NCBI RefSeq assembly: GCF_016863495.1
Contig: NZ_BOOZ01000051.1
Coordinates: forward strand, 1-49,028
Direction of reading: 5' to 3'
Length of the DNA: 49,028 nucleotides
Source: Micromonospora andamanensis
GTDB lineage: Bacteria; Actinomycetota; Actinomycetes; Mycobacteriales; Micromonosporaceae
This document shows, one piece after another, positions 40,284 to 47,592 of this stretch. The translations under genes and the position numbers were made by a program. Every line of letters begins with the position of its first letter. Positions within the stretch are counted from its first letter, which is position 1. The notes under the pieces are model-generated. The model searched no databases. It saw nothing but the letters and a program-made list of their open reading frames with translations, and was not told where the DNA came from.

Positions 40284-40348
40284 GGCGCTGACGTCGCGCC
40301 TCGGCGACGGGCGCGACCACCGTTCGCGGCGGCCCGCACAGGTGCCGG

Positions 40349-40969
40349 TCAGGAGGCCGGCTCGGCCACCTCGCCGCCAGCGGTCTCGGCGAGAATCCGC
40401 TCGGAGACCTCCTTCATGGTCATCCGGTGGTCCATGGCGGTGCGTTGGATCCACTTGAACGCCTGCGGCTCGCTCATGTTGTACGTGGTCATCAGCGCAC
40501 CCTTGGCCCGCTCGACGGTCTTGCGGACCTCCAGCCGGTCGGTCAGCCCGGCCACCTCGGACTCAAGGGCGGCGATCTCCGAGTAGCGGGAAAGGGCGAT
40601 CTCCACCGCCGGCACCAGGTCACTCTTCTGGAAGGGCTTGACCAGGTACGCCATCGCACCGGCCGCGCGGGCCCGCTCCACCAGGTCACGCTGGCTGAAC
40701 GCGGTCAGAATGATCACCGGGGCGATCCGGGCACCGGCGATCCGCTCGGCGGCGGCCAGCCCATCCATGATCGGCATCTTGATGTCGAGGATCACCAGGT
40801 CGGGCTTGAGCTCCTCGGCCAGCCGGATGGCGGCCTCGCCGTCACCGGCCTCGCCGACCACCTCGTAGCCTTCCTCGGCCAACATCTCGGCCAGGTCCAG
40901 CCGGATCAGCGCCTCGTCCTCGGCGATCAGTACCCGCCTGCGCGCGGCATCCGTCTGCGTCTCGGCCAC
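40349..40969 (-). CDS. pdtaR: ANTAR-domain response regulator PdtaR
   Basis: 206 residues. Receiver domain with acidic pocket E17-D18 region (VLIAEDEALIRLDL), phospho-acceptor D62 (LVILDIKMP), T89 and K111 (YLVKPF), followed by a coiled linker and an RNA-binding ANTAR domain (about 137-195; RKTVERAKGALM, EPQAFKWIQRTAMD). Strong resemblance to M. tuberculosis Rv1626/PdtaR, which acts with histidine kinase PdtaS as an antiterminator; no kinase gene lies here. GTG 40969 is chosen for the GGGAG 6 nt upstream. The frame is open upstream but not family-like. Confidence 0.95.
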   Translation of the reverse strand: MAETQTDAARRRVLIAEDEALIRLDLAEMLAEEGYEVVGEAGDGEAAIRLAEELKPDLVILDIKMPIMDGLAAAERIAGARIAPVIILTAFSQRDLVERARAAGAMAYLVKPFQKSDLVPAVEIALSRYSEIAALESEVAGLTDRLEVRKTVERAKGALMTTYNMSEPQAFKWIQRTAMDHRMTMKEVSERILAETAGGEVAEPAS

Positions 40970-40996
40970 GAGCCACTCCCACCCAGTCTGCGCCCT

Positions 40997-41018
40997 GACA
41001 CCCGCGGTACCGGGTGTC
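40997..41018 (-). promoter_or_regulatory. Hairpin in the pdtaR leader
   Basis: An 8-bp perfect stem GACACCCG/CGGGTGTC (40997-41004, 41011-41018) with a 6-nt loop, between a TACGCT -10 box (41028-41033, minus strand) and the pdtaR start. The loop on the transcript reads GTACCG, so it lacks the A1/G4 pattern of known ANTAR hexaloops. Confidence 0.45.
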
Positions 41019-41076
41019 GCCGCTCCTAGCGTAGTGGGTAACCTATGGGGCGACGCGACAGGCGTTGTGCACGAAA

Positions 41077-41150
41077 GTCCCCGTATTCCAACCGGTAGAG
41101 AAACGGAGCTCAAACCTCCGACAGTGTGGGTTCGAATCCCACCGGGGACA
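41077..41150 (+). tRNA. tRNA with anticodon CAA (Leu), atypical short variable loop
   Basis: 74 nt cloverleaf without encoded CCA. Acceptor GTCCCCG/CGGGGAC (7 perfect bp), T8 A9, D-arm TTC/GAA (3 bp) with an 11-nt loop ending CGGTAGA as in bacterial tRNA-Leu, anticodon stem CGGAG/CTCCG with loop CTCAAAC (anticodon CAA at 41111-41113), a variable region of only 5 nt, T-arm GTGGG/CCCAC with loop TTCGAAT, discriminator A. Leucine tRNAs normally have a long class II variable arm, so the amino-acid identity is uncertain. It is divergent from pdtaR, and an HTH/LAGLIDADG gene starts 35 bp later. Confidence 0.85.
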
Positions 41151-41184
41151 CCGAAATGTCGTACGGGCGTTCGACGATGACGTC

Positions 41185-41934
41185 ATGCATCCCCCAGAGG
41201 TGCGTGCACGCGCACGAAGCTTGTACCTGGCTGGTGCGACAGTCGCAGAGGTTGCCAGAAGCGTCGGCCTGCCCTATCCGACAGTCCGTCACTGGTGCAG
41301 GGATCGGCCGGTGCCGAAGATGCGGACCACCGCCTTTCGGTGCTTCCGATGTCGGACCGACGTCGACAACCCGACAATCCAAGCCGCCTACGCCTATCTG
41401 CTCGGTCTCTACCTCGGCGACGGGCATCTGGTGACCTCAGCGCGGGTGCCGGTCCTGCGGGTCTCATGCAGCAACGCCTGGCCCGGCCTGATCGACGCCT
41501 GCGAGGCGGCCATGCGAGTGGTGCTCGCAAGCAACGTCCAACGGGTTCGGCAGCAAGGTTGCGTCAGCGTGCAGAGCTACGGCACACACTGGCCCTGCCT
41601 GCTGCCGCAACACGGGCCTGGCAAGAAGCACGAGCGGCGGATAGTTCTTGCCGACTGGCAGGAGCGCATCGTCCGGGCAGTCCCCGGTGACTTTCTGCGC
41701 GGCCTGTTCCACTCCGACGGTTGCCGGATCGCGAACCGGGTCACCGTTCGGGGAAAGACGTACGTCTACCCGCGCTACATGTTCGTCAACGAGTCCACCG
41801 ACATCATGGGGCTCTGCCAGTGGGCGCTTGACCTGCTCGGCATCGCCTGGCGGATGAACCGCCGCAACTGCCTGTCGGTCGCCCGTCGCGAGGCGGTCGC
41901 CGTGCTGGACCGCCACGTCGGCCCCAAGTCGTGA
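41185..41934 (+). CDS. HTH protein with LAGLIDADG homing-endonuclease-like motifs
   Basis: 249 residues. An N-terminal resolvase-like HTH (about 6-42: EVRARARSLYLAGATVAEVA, YPTVRHWC) and a CxxC pair (C53, C56) precede two LAGLIDADG-type helices: Y-L-L-G-L-Y-L-G-D79-G (71-80) and F-L-R-G-L-F-H-S-D178-G (170-179), each with its acidic residue. To my memory such free-standing proteins are widespread in actinobacteria and usually named 'transcriptional regulator'; no function is established. No intein or intron is present. ATG 41185, 34 nt after the tRNA; weak SD. It could be a domesticated homing nuclease. Confidence 0.8.
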   Translation: MHPPEVRARARSLYLAGATVAEVARSVGLPYPTVRHWCRDRPVPKMRTTAFRCFRCRTDVDNPTIQAAYAYLLGLYLGDGHLVTSARVPVLRVSCSNAWPGLIDACEAAMRVVLASNVQRVRQQGCVSVQSYGTHWPCLLPQHGPGKKHERRIVLADWQERIVRAVPGDFLRGLFHSDGCRIANRVTVRGKTYVYPRYMFVNESTDIMGLCQWALDLLGIAWRMNRRNCLSVARREAVAVLDRHVGPKS

Positions 41935-41998
41935 CCCACCGGCAGCGCAGACCGGCGACAGCCCGCACGCCGAGGAAGGTCGGCTCATCGTGCCCGGG

Positions 41999-43186
41999 TC
42001 AGATCGTGGCGAGCGCTGTCGCCAGGTCGGCGCGCAGGTCCTCCGGGTCCTCCAGGCCGACCGAGAGCCGCAGCAGGCCGCCGTCGGGCTTGGCCGCTCC
42101 CTCGACCGGGCGGTGGGTAAGCGACGCCGGGTGCTGGATGAGCGTGTCGACGCCACCGAGGGAGACGGCGTGGGTGATCAGGCGGCAGGCGTCGGCGACC
42201 GCTGCCGCGGCGGGCGCGCCGCCGCGTACCTCGAAGGCGAGGAGGCTGCCGGGGCCGGACATCTGGCGGCCGACGAGCCCGGCCGGGTCGTGGACGCCTG
42301 GGTGGTGGACCCGCCGGACGGCCGGGTGGGTGGCGAGCCAGAGGGCGAGTTTCTCGGCGCCGGCCTGCTGGGCGCGGACCCGCAGCGGCAGCGTCTGGAG
42401 GCCGCGGTGCAGCAGGTACGCCCCGAGCGGGTGCAGGACGGCGCCGGTGAGGGCGCGGATCTGGCGCAGTCGGGTGGCCCACTCGGCGTCGCAGGCGATG
42501 ACTCCGGCGAGGACGTCGCCGTGGCCGCCGATGCTCTTGGTGGCGCTGTGCAGCACCAGGCGGGCGCCGTGGCGGCTGGGCTGTTGCAGTACGGGGGTGG
42601 CGACCGTGTTGTCGATGAGCAGGGGCACCGGGCCGGCGGCGTCGGCGAGGGCGGCGATGTCGATCAGGTCGAGGGTCGGGTTGGCGGGAGTTTCGGCGAT
42701 CACCAGGGCGGTGTCGGGGCGGATGGCGGCGGCGACGTCGTCGGGGCGGGCCCAGGTGACCTCGGTGCCGAGCAGGCCGGTGGCGAGCACGTGGTCAGTG
42801 CCGCCGTAGAGGGGGCGGACGGCGACCAGGTGGCGACGGCCGTCGCGGGTGGCAGCGAGCAGGGCGGCGGTGAGGGCGGCCATGCCGCTGGCGTACGCGA
42901 CGGCTTCGGTGGTGTCTTCCAGTTCGGCGAGGGCGGTTTCGAAGCGGGCGACTGTCGGGTTCCACAGCCGTTGGTAGACGGCGCTGGAGCCGGTGGGGAG
43001 GGTGCCGCCGGTGGCGAGGGTCTCGTAGGCGTCGCCGCCGGCGTCCACCGAGGGCAGCGGGTTCGTGGTGGACAGGTCGATGGGTGGCACGTGGACGCCG
43101 AGGGCGGTGAGGTCGTCGCGGCCGGCGTGCACGGCTCGGGTGTCCACGGTCGTCATGTCGAGAGGATCGAACATCCCGCCCATCAC
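41999..43186 (-). CDS. PLP-dependent trans-sulfuration enzyme (cystathionine gamma-synthase/lyase family)
   Basis: About 395 residues, fold type I Cys/Met metabolism enzyme. Signature: V-Y-Q-R-L-W-N-P-T near the N-terminus, ASGMAALTAAL, the Asp in LLIDNTVATP that pairs with the PLP nitrogen, and the PLP lysine K217 in L-H-S-A-T-K-S-I-G-G-H. It could act as cystathionine gamma-lyase, gamma-synthase or methionine gamma-lyase. Starts GTG 43186 (GGAAG 8 nt upstream), ATG 43183, 43174 or 43156 are all possible. Divergent from an Lrp-type regulator with a palindrome between them, so it is probably regulated by amino-acid levels. Confidence 0.9.
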   Translation of the reverse strand: MMGGMFDPLDMTTVDTRAVHAGRDDLTALGVHVPPIDLSTTNPLPSVDAGGDAYETLATGGTLPTGSSAVYQRLWNPTVARFETALAELEDTTEAVAYASGMAALTAALLAATRDGRRHLVAVRPLYGGTDHVLATGLLGTEVTWARPDDVAAAIRPDTALVIAETPANPTLDLIDIAALADAAGPVPLLIDNTVATPVLQQPSRHGARLVLHSATKSIGGHGDVLAGVIACDAEWATRLRQIRALTGAVLHPLGAYLLHRGLQTLPLRVRAQQAGAEKLALWLATHPAVRRVHHPGVHDPAGLVGRQMSGPGSLLAFEVRGGAPAAAAVADACRLITHAVSLGGVDTLIQHPASLTHRPVEGAAKPDGGLLRLSVGLEDPEDLRADLATALATI

Positions 43187-43198
43187 GGGCAATACTTC

Positions 43199-43220
43199 CG
43201 AATATTATTCGCCATATTCG
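43199..43220. promoter_or_regulatory. Candidate Lrp/AsnC operator
   Basis: CGAATA-T-TATTCG (43199-43211) is a perfect 6+1+6 inverted repeat, followed by a further half site ATATTCG (43214-43220). It is the only AT-rich patch in the 71-bp divergent spacer and overlaps the expected promoters of both genes. Confidence 0.55.
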
Positions 43221-43257
43221 CTTTCGGGGGCGGCGGCGTTCGGTGCAGGATGCTGGC

Positions 43258-43737
43258 ATGCCCCCCGTATCGAACGATGTTCGGCCGTTCGCGGCCCTCG
43301 ACGACACCGACCGCGCCATCCTGACCGAGCTGGCCGGCGACGGTCGGTTGCCGAACAATGCCCTGGCCGAACGGGTGGGGGTGGCGCCGTCGACATGTCT
43401 GGCGCGGACGAGGGCGTTGCGGGAGTGCGGGGCGATCCGGGGTTTCCACGCCGAGGTGCATCCGGCCGCGTTGGGGTTGCCGTTGCAGGCGCTGGTGTCG
43501 GTGCGCCTGACCGAGCACGCGCGGGCGGCGGTGGACGCGTTCCGGGCACGGTCGGTGCGCCTGCCGGGGGTGGTGTCGGTGTTCCATGTGGCCGGCGCGG
43601 AGGACTACGTGCTGCACGTGCGGGCGGCCTCGGCGGAGGCGCTGCGCGACTTCGTGCTGGACCATCTGGCGGTGGATCCGGCGGTGCAGCACACCCAGAC
43701 CAGCCTGATCTTCGAGCAGGCCCGCGGGTCGGGTTGA
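43258..43737 (+). CDS. Lrp/AsnC family transcriptional regulator
   Basis: 159 residues. The N-terminal winged HTH (LDDTDRAILTELAGDGRLPN, ALAERVGVAPSTCLARTRAL) is followed by the ligand-binding RAM/ACT-like domain (VSVRLTEHARAAVDAFRARS, VVSVFHVAGAEDYVLHVRA). Usually octameric or dimeric sensors of amino acids. The ATG has AGGA 7 nt upstream. It is divergent from the trans-sulfuration gene, its likely target. Confidence 0.92.
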   Translation: MPPVSNDVRPFAALDDTDRAILTELAGDGRLPNNALAERVGVAPSTCLARTRALRECGAIRGFHAEVHPAALGLPLQALVSVRLTEHARAAVDAFRARSVRLPGVVSVFHVAGAEDYVLHVRAASAEALRDFVLDHLAVDPAVQHTQTSLIFEQARGSG

Positions 43738-43793
43738 TCACGTCGTGGGCCGGGTCGGGAACAGAACGGGCGTACGCCGGGTTGGCCAGCCGT

Positions 43794-44798
43794 GTGATCG
43801 ATGTTCCGTTGTCTGTCCTCGACCTCGCCCCCGTCGCCGCCGGTGCCTCCGCCGGTGAGGCGTTACGGCACACCACCGAGCTGGCGCGCCGCACCGACGA
43901 GCTGGGCTATCACCGGTTCTGGGTGGCTGAGCACCACAACATGCCGGCCATCGCGTCCTCGGCGCCGGCGGTGCTGATCGCGCATCTGGCCGCGCACACG
44001 AGCGATATCCGGCTCGGTTCGGGTGGGGTGATGCTGCCCAATCACGCACCGCTCGTGGTGGCCGAGCAGTTCGGCACCCTGGAGGCGCTGCATCCGGGCC
44101 GCATCGACCTGGGCATCGGCCGCGCGCCCGGCACCGACCAGGTGACCGCGTTGGCGCTACGGCGGACCATGGAGGGGTTGTCGGCGGAGGGTTTCCCCCG
44201 GGAGCTGAACGACCTGATGGGCTACTTCGACGAGACCGGGTCGGGGCGGATCACCGCGACCCCGGGGCGCGGGCAGCGACCGGCGGTGTGGCTGTTGGGT
44301 TCGAGTGGGTTCAGCGCCCAGTTGGCCGGCGCGTTGGGTCTGCCGTTCTCCTTCGCGCACCACTTCAGCGCGCAGAACACGTTGCCGGCGCTGGCGTTGT
44401 ACCGGCAGAGTTTCCGCCCGTCGCGGTGGCTGGAGCGGCCGTACGCGATGGTGGCGGTGAACGCGGTGTGTGCGGAGTCCGACGAGCGTGCCGAGTGGTT
44501 GGCCGGGCCGGCCGGGTTGTCGTTCCTGCGGTTGCGGTCGGGGCGGCCGGAGCCCCTGGCCACGCCGGACGAGGCGGCGGCGTACCCGTACACCGAGTTC
44601 GAGCGGGAGTTCCTGGCGCAGCGCCGGCAGGGTCAGGCCAGCGGTTCCCCGGAGACGGTACGGCGGCAGTTGGGTGAGCTGCTGGCCAGCACCGGCGCGG
44701 ACGAGCTGATGTTGACCACGATGGTGTACGACGTCGCCGACCGGGTGCGTTCGTTCGAGTTGATCGCGTCCGAGGTGGCCGGCGGCCTGCGGCGCTGA
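43794..44798 (+). CDS. LLM class flavin-dependent oxidoreductase (luciferase-like)
   Basis: 334-residue TIM-barrel flavoprotein of the bacterial luciferase-like family: PLSVLDLAPVAAG, RTDELGYHRFWVAEHHNMPAIASSAPAV, RLGSGGVMLPNHAPLVVAEQFGTLEALHPGRIDLGIGRAPG, WLLGSSGFSAQLAGALGLPFSFAHHF. It resembles the MsnO8-type subgroup, which uses FMN or F420; the substrate is unknown. The GTG at 43794 gives the usual family start, but its SD is weak; TTG codons upstream are also in frame. It follows lrp after 56 bp and may be cotranscribed. Confidence 0.88.
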   Translation: MIDVPLSVLDLAPVAAGASAGEALRHTTELARRTDELGYHRFWVAEHHNMPAIASSAPAVLIAHLAAHTSDIRLGSGGVMLPNHAPLVVAEQFGTLEALHPGRIDLGIGRAPGTDQVTALALRRTMEGLSAEGFPRELNDLMGYFDETGSGRITATPGRGQRPAVWLLGSSGFSAQLAGALGLPFSFAHHFSAQNTLPALALYRQSFRPSRWLERPYAMVAVNAVCAESDERAEWLAGPAGLSFLRLRSGRPEPLATPDEAAAYPYTEFEREFLAQRRQGQASGSPETVRRQLGELLASTGADELMLTTMVYDVADRVRSFELIASEVAGGLRR

Positions 44799-44945
44799 GG
44801 CGGTGGCCGGCGCCGGGCGGGCTCCGGCGACCGGGATGCCATGGTGGCCCAGGTCACAGCGTTTCCGGCGCCGCGAAACACGATCTTCACGACAGCGTCA
44901 CCCTCGCGACGCGGAGGCCGCCTAACTTTGTATCCGGTGGTGGTA

Positions 44946-44980
44946 CGGCACTCCCCGGTCGGGACGGGTCGGGGGTGCCG
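44946..44980 (+). other. Stem-loop upstream of the 44989 hairpin
   Basis: CGGCAC-T-CCCC (44946-44956) pairs with GGGG-GTGCCG (44971-44980), bulging one T. It is the first of two adjacent strong stems in a 272-bp gap with no gene. They may belong to the tail of the LLM transcript or to a separate small RNA. Confidence 0.5.
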
Positions 44981-44988
44981 CGGTGTGG

Positions 44989-45035
44989 GGCACCGGGCCG
45001 CAGTTGTGCGGATTCCGCGATTGCGGCCCGGTGCC
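44989..45035. terminator. Terminator-like hairpin between convergent genes
   Basis: A perfect 14-bp stem (44989-45002 with 45022-45035). Its 19-nt loop contains a small GCGGA/TCCGC hairpin. On the plus strand it is followed by the T-rich TTCTCCTTTCTTCT. It lies 36 bp past the rhamnogalacturonan lyase stop on the other strand and may serve both. Confidence 0.7.
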
Positions 45036-45070
45036 TTCTCCTTTCTTCTACCGCTTGTTCACCCCGGCGG

Positions 45071-47350
45071 TCAACGCAGGTAGATATCGGGCGCCGGTGG
45101 CGTGCTCATGCCGTCGCCGAGGAAGAAGCTCGGGTGCGGGGGCTGGTTGTAGGCGGTGTTCTGCCAGGCGATGGCGACCCGGTACTGCAGGTCGTGCATC
45201 AGGGTGTGGATCCGGATGCTGGTCGGTGTCGGGGTGCTGTAGATGCGCAGGGCCCGACTGTCGGTGGTACGCCAGACGACCTCTTCCCGCCAGTCGCCGA
45301 GGATGTCGGCCGAGAGGCTCGGGGTCGACTTGGTGCCGTTGTTGGATGCGACGCCGCTGCCGGTGAGCAGGCGGGTGTCGCCGCCGGTGCCGTACTTGTC
45401 GATCCGGGTGGCGTCGAGCAGTTCGCGGACCGGGTCGCCGTCCCACCAGACGAGGAAGTTTGTCGAGGACGGCTTGCGGCCGATGTTCTGGCCCCGGGTG
45501 TTGGCCAGGCCGTTGACCGCGGACGACCAGGATTCGGCGCCGGGGCTGCCGGCCCAGATGTCGGCGGAGACGCCCCGGCCGTTGTCGCCGCCGGTCGGGG
45601 TGGACCAGAGGATCTGACCGGTGCGGGCGTCGGCGAACCAGGAGCTGGGCTTGCTGCCGTCCTCGCTGACCTTGAAGTACTCGAGTCCGGGGCGGGACGG
45701 GTCGAGGTCGCCGACGTGCCCGGCGTCGCCGTGGCCGTGGCCTGTCGACCACAGCAGGCGGCCGTTGTCGTCGATGGTGGCAGCGCCGTAGACGATCTCC
45801 TGCCGGCCGTCGCCGTCGACATGGGCGACGGAGAGGCTGTGGTTGCCCTGCCCGGCGGCGGCGCCGTTACCGGAGGCGTTGGAGTCGAAGGTCCACCGCT
45901 TGGTGAGGGTGCCGTTGCGGAAGTCCCAGGCGGCGATGACCGCGCGGGTGTAGTAGCCACGGGCCATGATCAGCGACGGGCGCTGCCCGTCGAGGTAGGC
46001 GGTGCCGGCGAGGAACCGGTCGACCCGGTTGCCGTAGTTGTCGCCCCAGGAGGAGACGGTGCCGCGCGGCGGGTCGTAGGTGACCGTGGAGAGGGCGGCG
46101 CCGGTGCTGCCGTCGAACATGGTCAGGTACTCCGGGCCGGAGAGGACGTAGCCGGCGGAGTTGCGGTGGTCGGCGCTGGCGTTGCCGATCACCTGGCCGG
46201 TGCCGGAGCGGGTGCCGTCGGCGGTCTTCATGGCCACCTCGGCGCGGCCGTCGCCGTCGTAGTCGTACACCTGGAACTGGGTGTAGTGGGCGCCGGCCCG
46301 GATGTTGCGGCCCAGGTCGATGCGCCACAGCCGGTAGCCCGGCAGGGTGTACGCGTCGATGTAGACGTTGCCGGTGTAGCCGGACTGCGAGTTGTCCTTG
46401 GCGTTTGACGGCTCCCACTTGACCACGAAGTCGTAGTCGCCGTCACCGTCGACGTCGCCGACGCTCACGTCGTTCGCGGAGTACGTGTACGCCTCACCGC
46501 TGGGTGTGGTGCCGCCCGGCGGGACCTGCAACGGCACGTCGAGGTAGCCGGCGGGGAACTGCAGGGCCTGCACGGACTGGGTCTGTTCGACGCCGCCCAC
46601 CACGGCCCGCACTGTGTAGTTCGCTCCGGCCGGCGCGCCACTGTCCAGGTAGTTGGTCGCGCCGGTGATCGGGCTGGCGTTCACCCGATTCGTGCCCCGG
46701 TAGAGGTTGAACGCGACGCCGTTGGTCTCGGTGCCCAGCAGCCGCCAGGAGACCAGGTTGGCCGACCCGGAGCGGACGCTGACCAGGCCCCGTTCCAGGT
46801 TCTCCGCCTGCATCGTCCCGGGCGGCGGGGTGGGTGGTGAGGGGGTCGGCGTCGGAGTCGTCGGCGGTGCGACGGTGGGTGACGGACGCGGCGGAGTGGG
46901 TGATGCGGTGGTCGGCGTGGCGGTCGGGGTGGTGGCGCCGGTGCAGGTGGTGCCGTTCAGCGCGAAGCTGGTCGGTGCCGGGTTGCTGCCGTTCCACGAG
47001 CCGTTGAAGCCGAAGTTGGCGCTGGCGTTGGTGGCGATGGCGGCGTTGTAGTCGACGTTGCGGGCGCTCACCTGGGCGCCGGACTGGGTGACTGTGGCGT
47101 TCCAGGCCTGGGTGACCTGTTGCCCGGCGGCGTAGGACCAGGTGAGGGTCCAGCCGTTGACCGGGTCGCCGAGGTTGGTGACTGTGATGTCGGCGCCGAA
47201 GCCGCCGGTCCACTGGTTGGTGACGCGGTAGTCGACGCGACATCCAGCGGCGGCGGCCGAGGCGGTCAGGGTGGTCAGCACGCCGGCGGCTGCGACCGTG
47301 GTGGCGGTGGCGGCAGCGAGCAGCGCCGCCCGGTGGGCGGTGCGAGGCAT
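45071..47350 (-). CDS. Secreted rhamnogalacturonan lyase, CBM2 + PL11
   Basis: 759 residues. A Sec signal peptide (about 1-35), a CBM2 cellulose-binding module (about 37-137; C37 and C136 placed for the usual disulfide, aromatic W47, W67 and W119), a Thr/Pro linker (about 139-178) and a PL11 catalytic domain (about 180-759) with repeated Ca-binding loops DVDGDGDYDF, DYDGDGRAEV and HVDGDGRQEI. PL11 enzymes (YesW-like) cleave the rhamnogalacturonan-I pectin backbone by beta-elimination outside the cell. The ATG has GGAGGAACC upstream. A LacI-type operator sequence lies 160 bp upstream. Confidence 0.95.
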   Translation of the reverse strand: MPRTAHRAALLAAATATTVAAAGVLTTLTASAAAAGCRVDYRVTNQWTGGFGADITVTNLGDPVNGWTLTWSYAAGQQVTQAWNATVTQSGAQVSARNVDYNAAIATNASANFGFNGSWNGSNPAPTSFALNGTTCTGATTPTATPTTASPTPPRPSPTVAPPTTPTPTPSPPTPPPGTMQAENLERGLVSVRSGSANLVSWRLLGTETNGVAFNLYRGTNRVNASPITGATNYLDSGAPAGANYTVRAVVGGVEQTQSVQALQFPAGYLDVPLQVPPGGTTPSGEAYTYSANDVSVGDVDGDGDYDFVVKWEPSNAKDNSQSGYTGNVYIDAYTLPGYRLWRIDLGRNIRAGAHYTQFQVYDYDGDGRAEVAMKTADGTRSGTGQVIGNASADHRNSAGYVLSGPEYLTMFDGSTGAALSTVTYDPPRGTVSSWGDNYGNRVDRFLAGTAYLDGQRPSLIMARGYYTRAVIAAWDFRNGTLTKRWTFDSNASGNGAAAGQGNHSLSVAHVDGDGRQEIVYGAATIDDNGRLLWSTGHGHGDAGHVGDLDPSRPGLEYFKVSEDGSKPSSWFADARTGQILWSTPTGGDNGRGVSADIWAGSPGAESWSSAVNGLANTRGQNIGRKPSSTNFLVWWDGDPVRELLDATRIDKYGTGGDTRLLTGSGVASNNGTKSTPSLSADILGDWREEVVWRTTDSRALRIYSTPTPTSIRIHTLMHDLQYRVAIAWQNTAYNQPPHPSFFLGDGMSTPPAPDIYLR

Positions 47351-47510
47351 GGTTCCTCCGGTGGAGGTCGGACGCGCGGCGTGCGGTGGCCGGCCGGCTG
47401 TGCCCGGAGCCGACGAGCCGTTGGTCCGCTGGCCGTGCCAGTGGACCGCGCCACGCTAGCGGAGTTGATCGACGCCCATGAGTGCGATCCCGCGCATCAG
47501 TGATGCTAGG

Positions 47511-47522
47511 GCAAGCGTTTTC
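47511..47522. promoter_or_regulatory. LacI-family operator-like site
   Basis: GCAAGCGTTTTC fits the GnAAnCGnTTnC pattern of LacI/CcpA-type regulators. It lies within a larger inverted repeat, GGGCAAG (47509-47515) with CTTGCCC (47544-47550). It sits between the lyase and the divergent decarboxylase and could control either. No LacI gene is in the window. Confidence 0.45.
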
Positions 47523-47592
47523 TGCACACAATCGATCCGTTGTCTTGCCCCCGGAGCTGGTCTTTTGATCCACTCGCCGGGTGGCAGCACAC

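Noticed and set aside
41185..41934. Group I intron or intein associated with the LAGLIDADG protein
   Set aside because: The neighbouring tRNA is uninterrupted and the ORF is free-standing with no splice-junction residues.
44841..45083. An 80-codon ORF in the gap after the LLM gene
   Set aside because: It runs through the strong hairpins, lacks an SD and has no recognisable domain.
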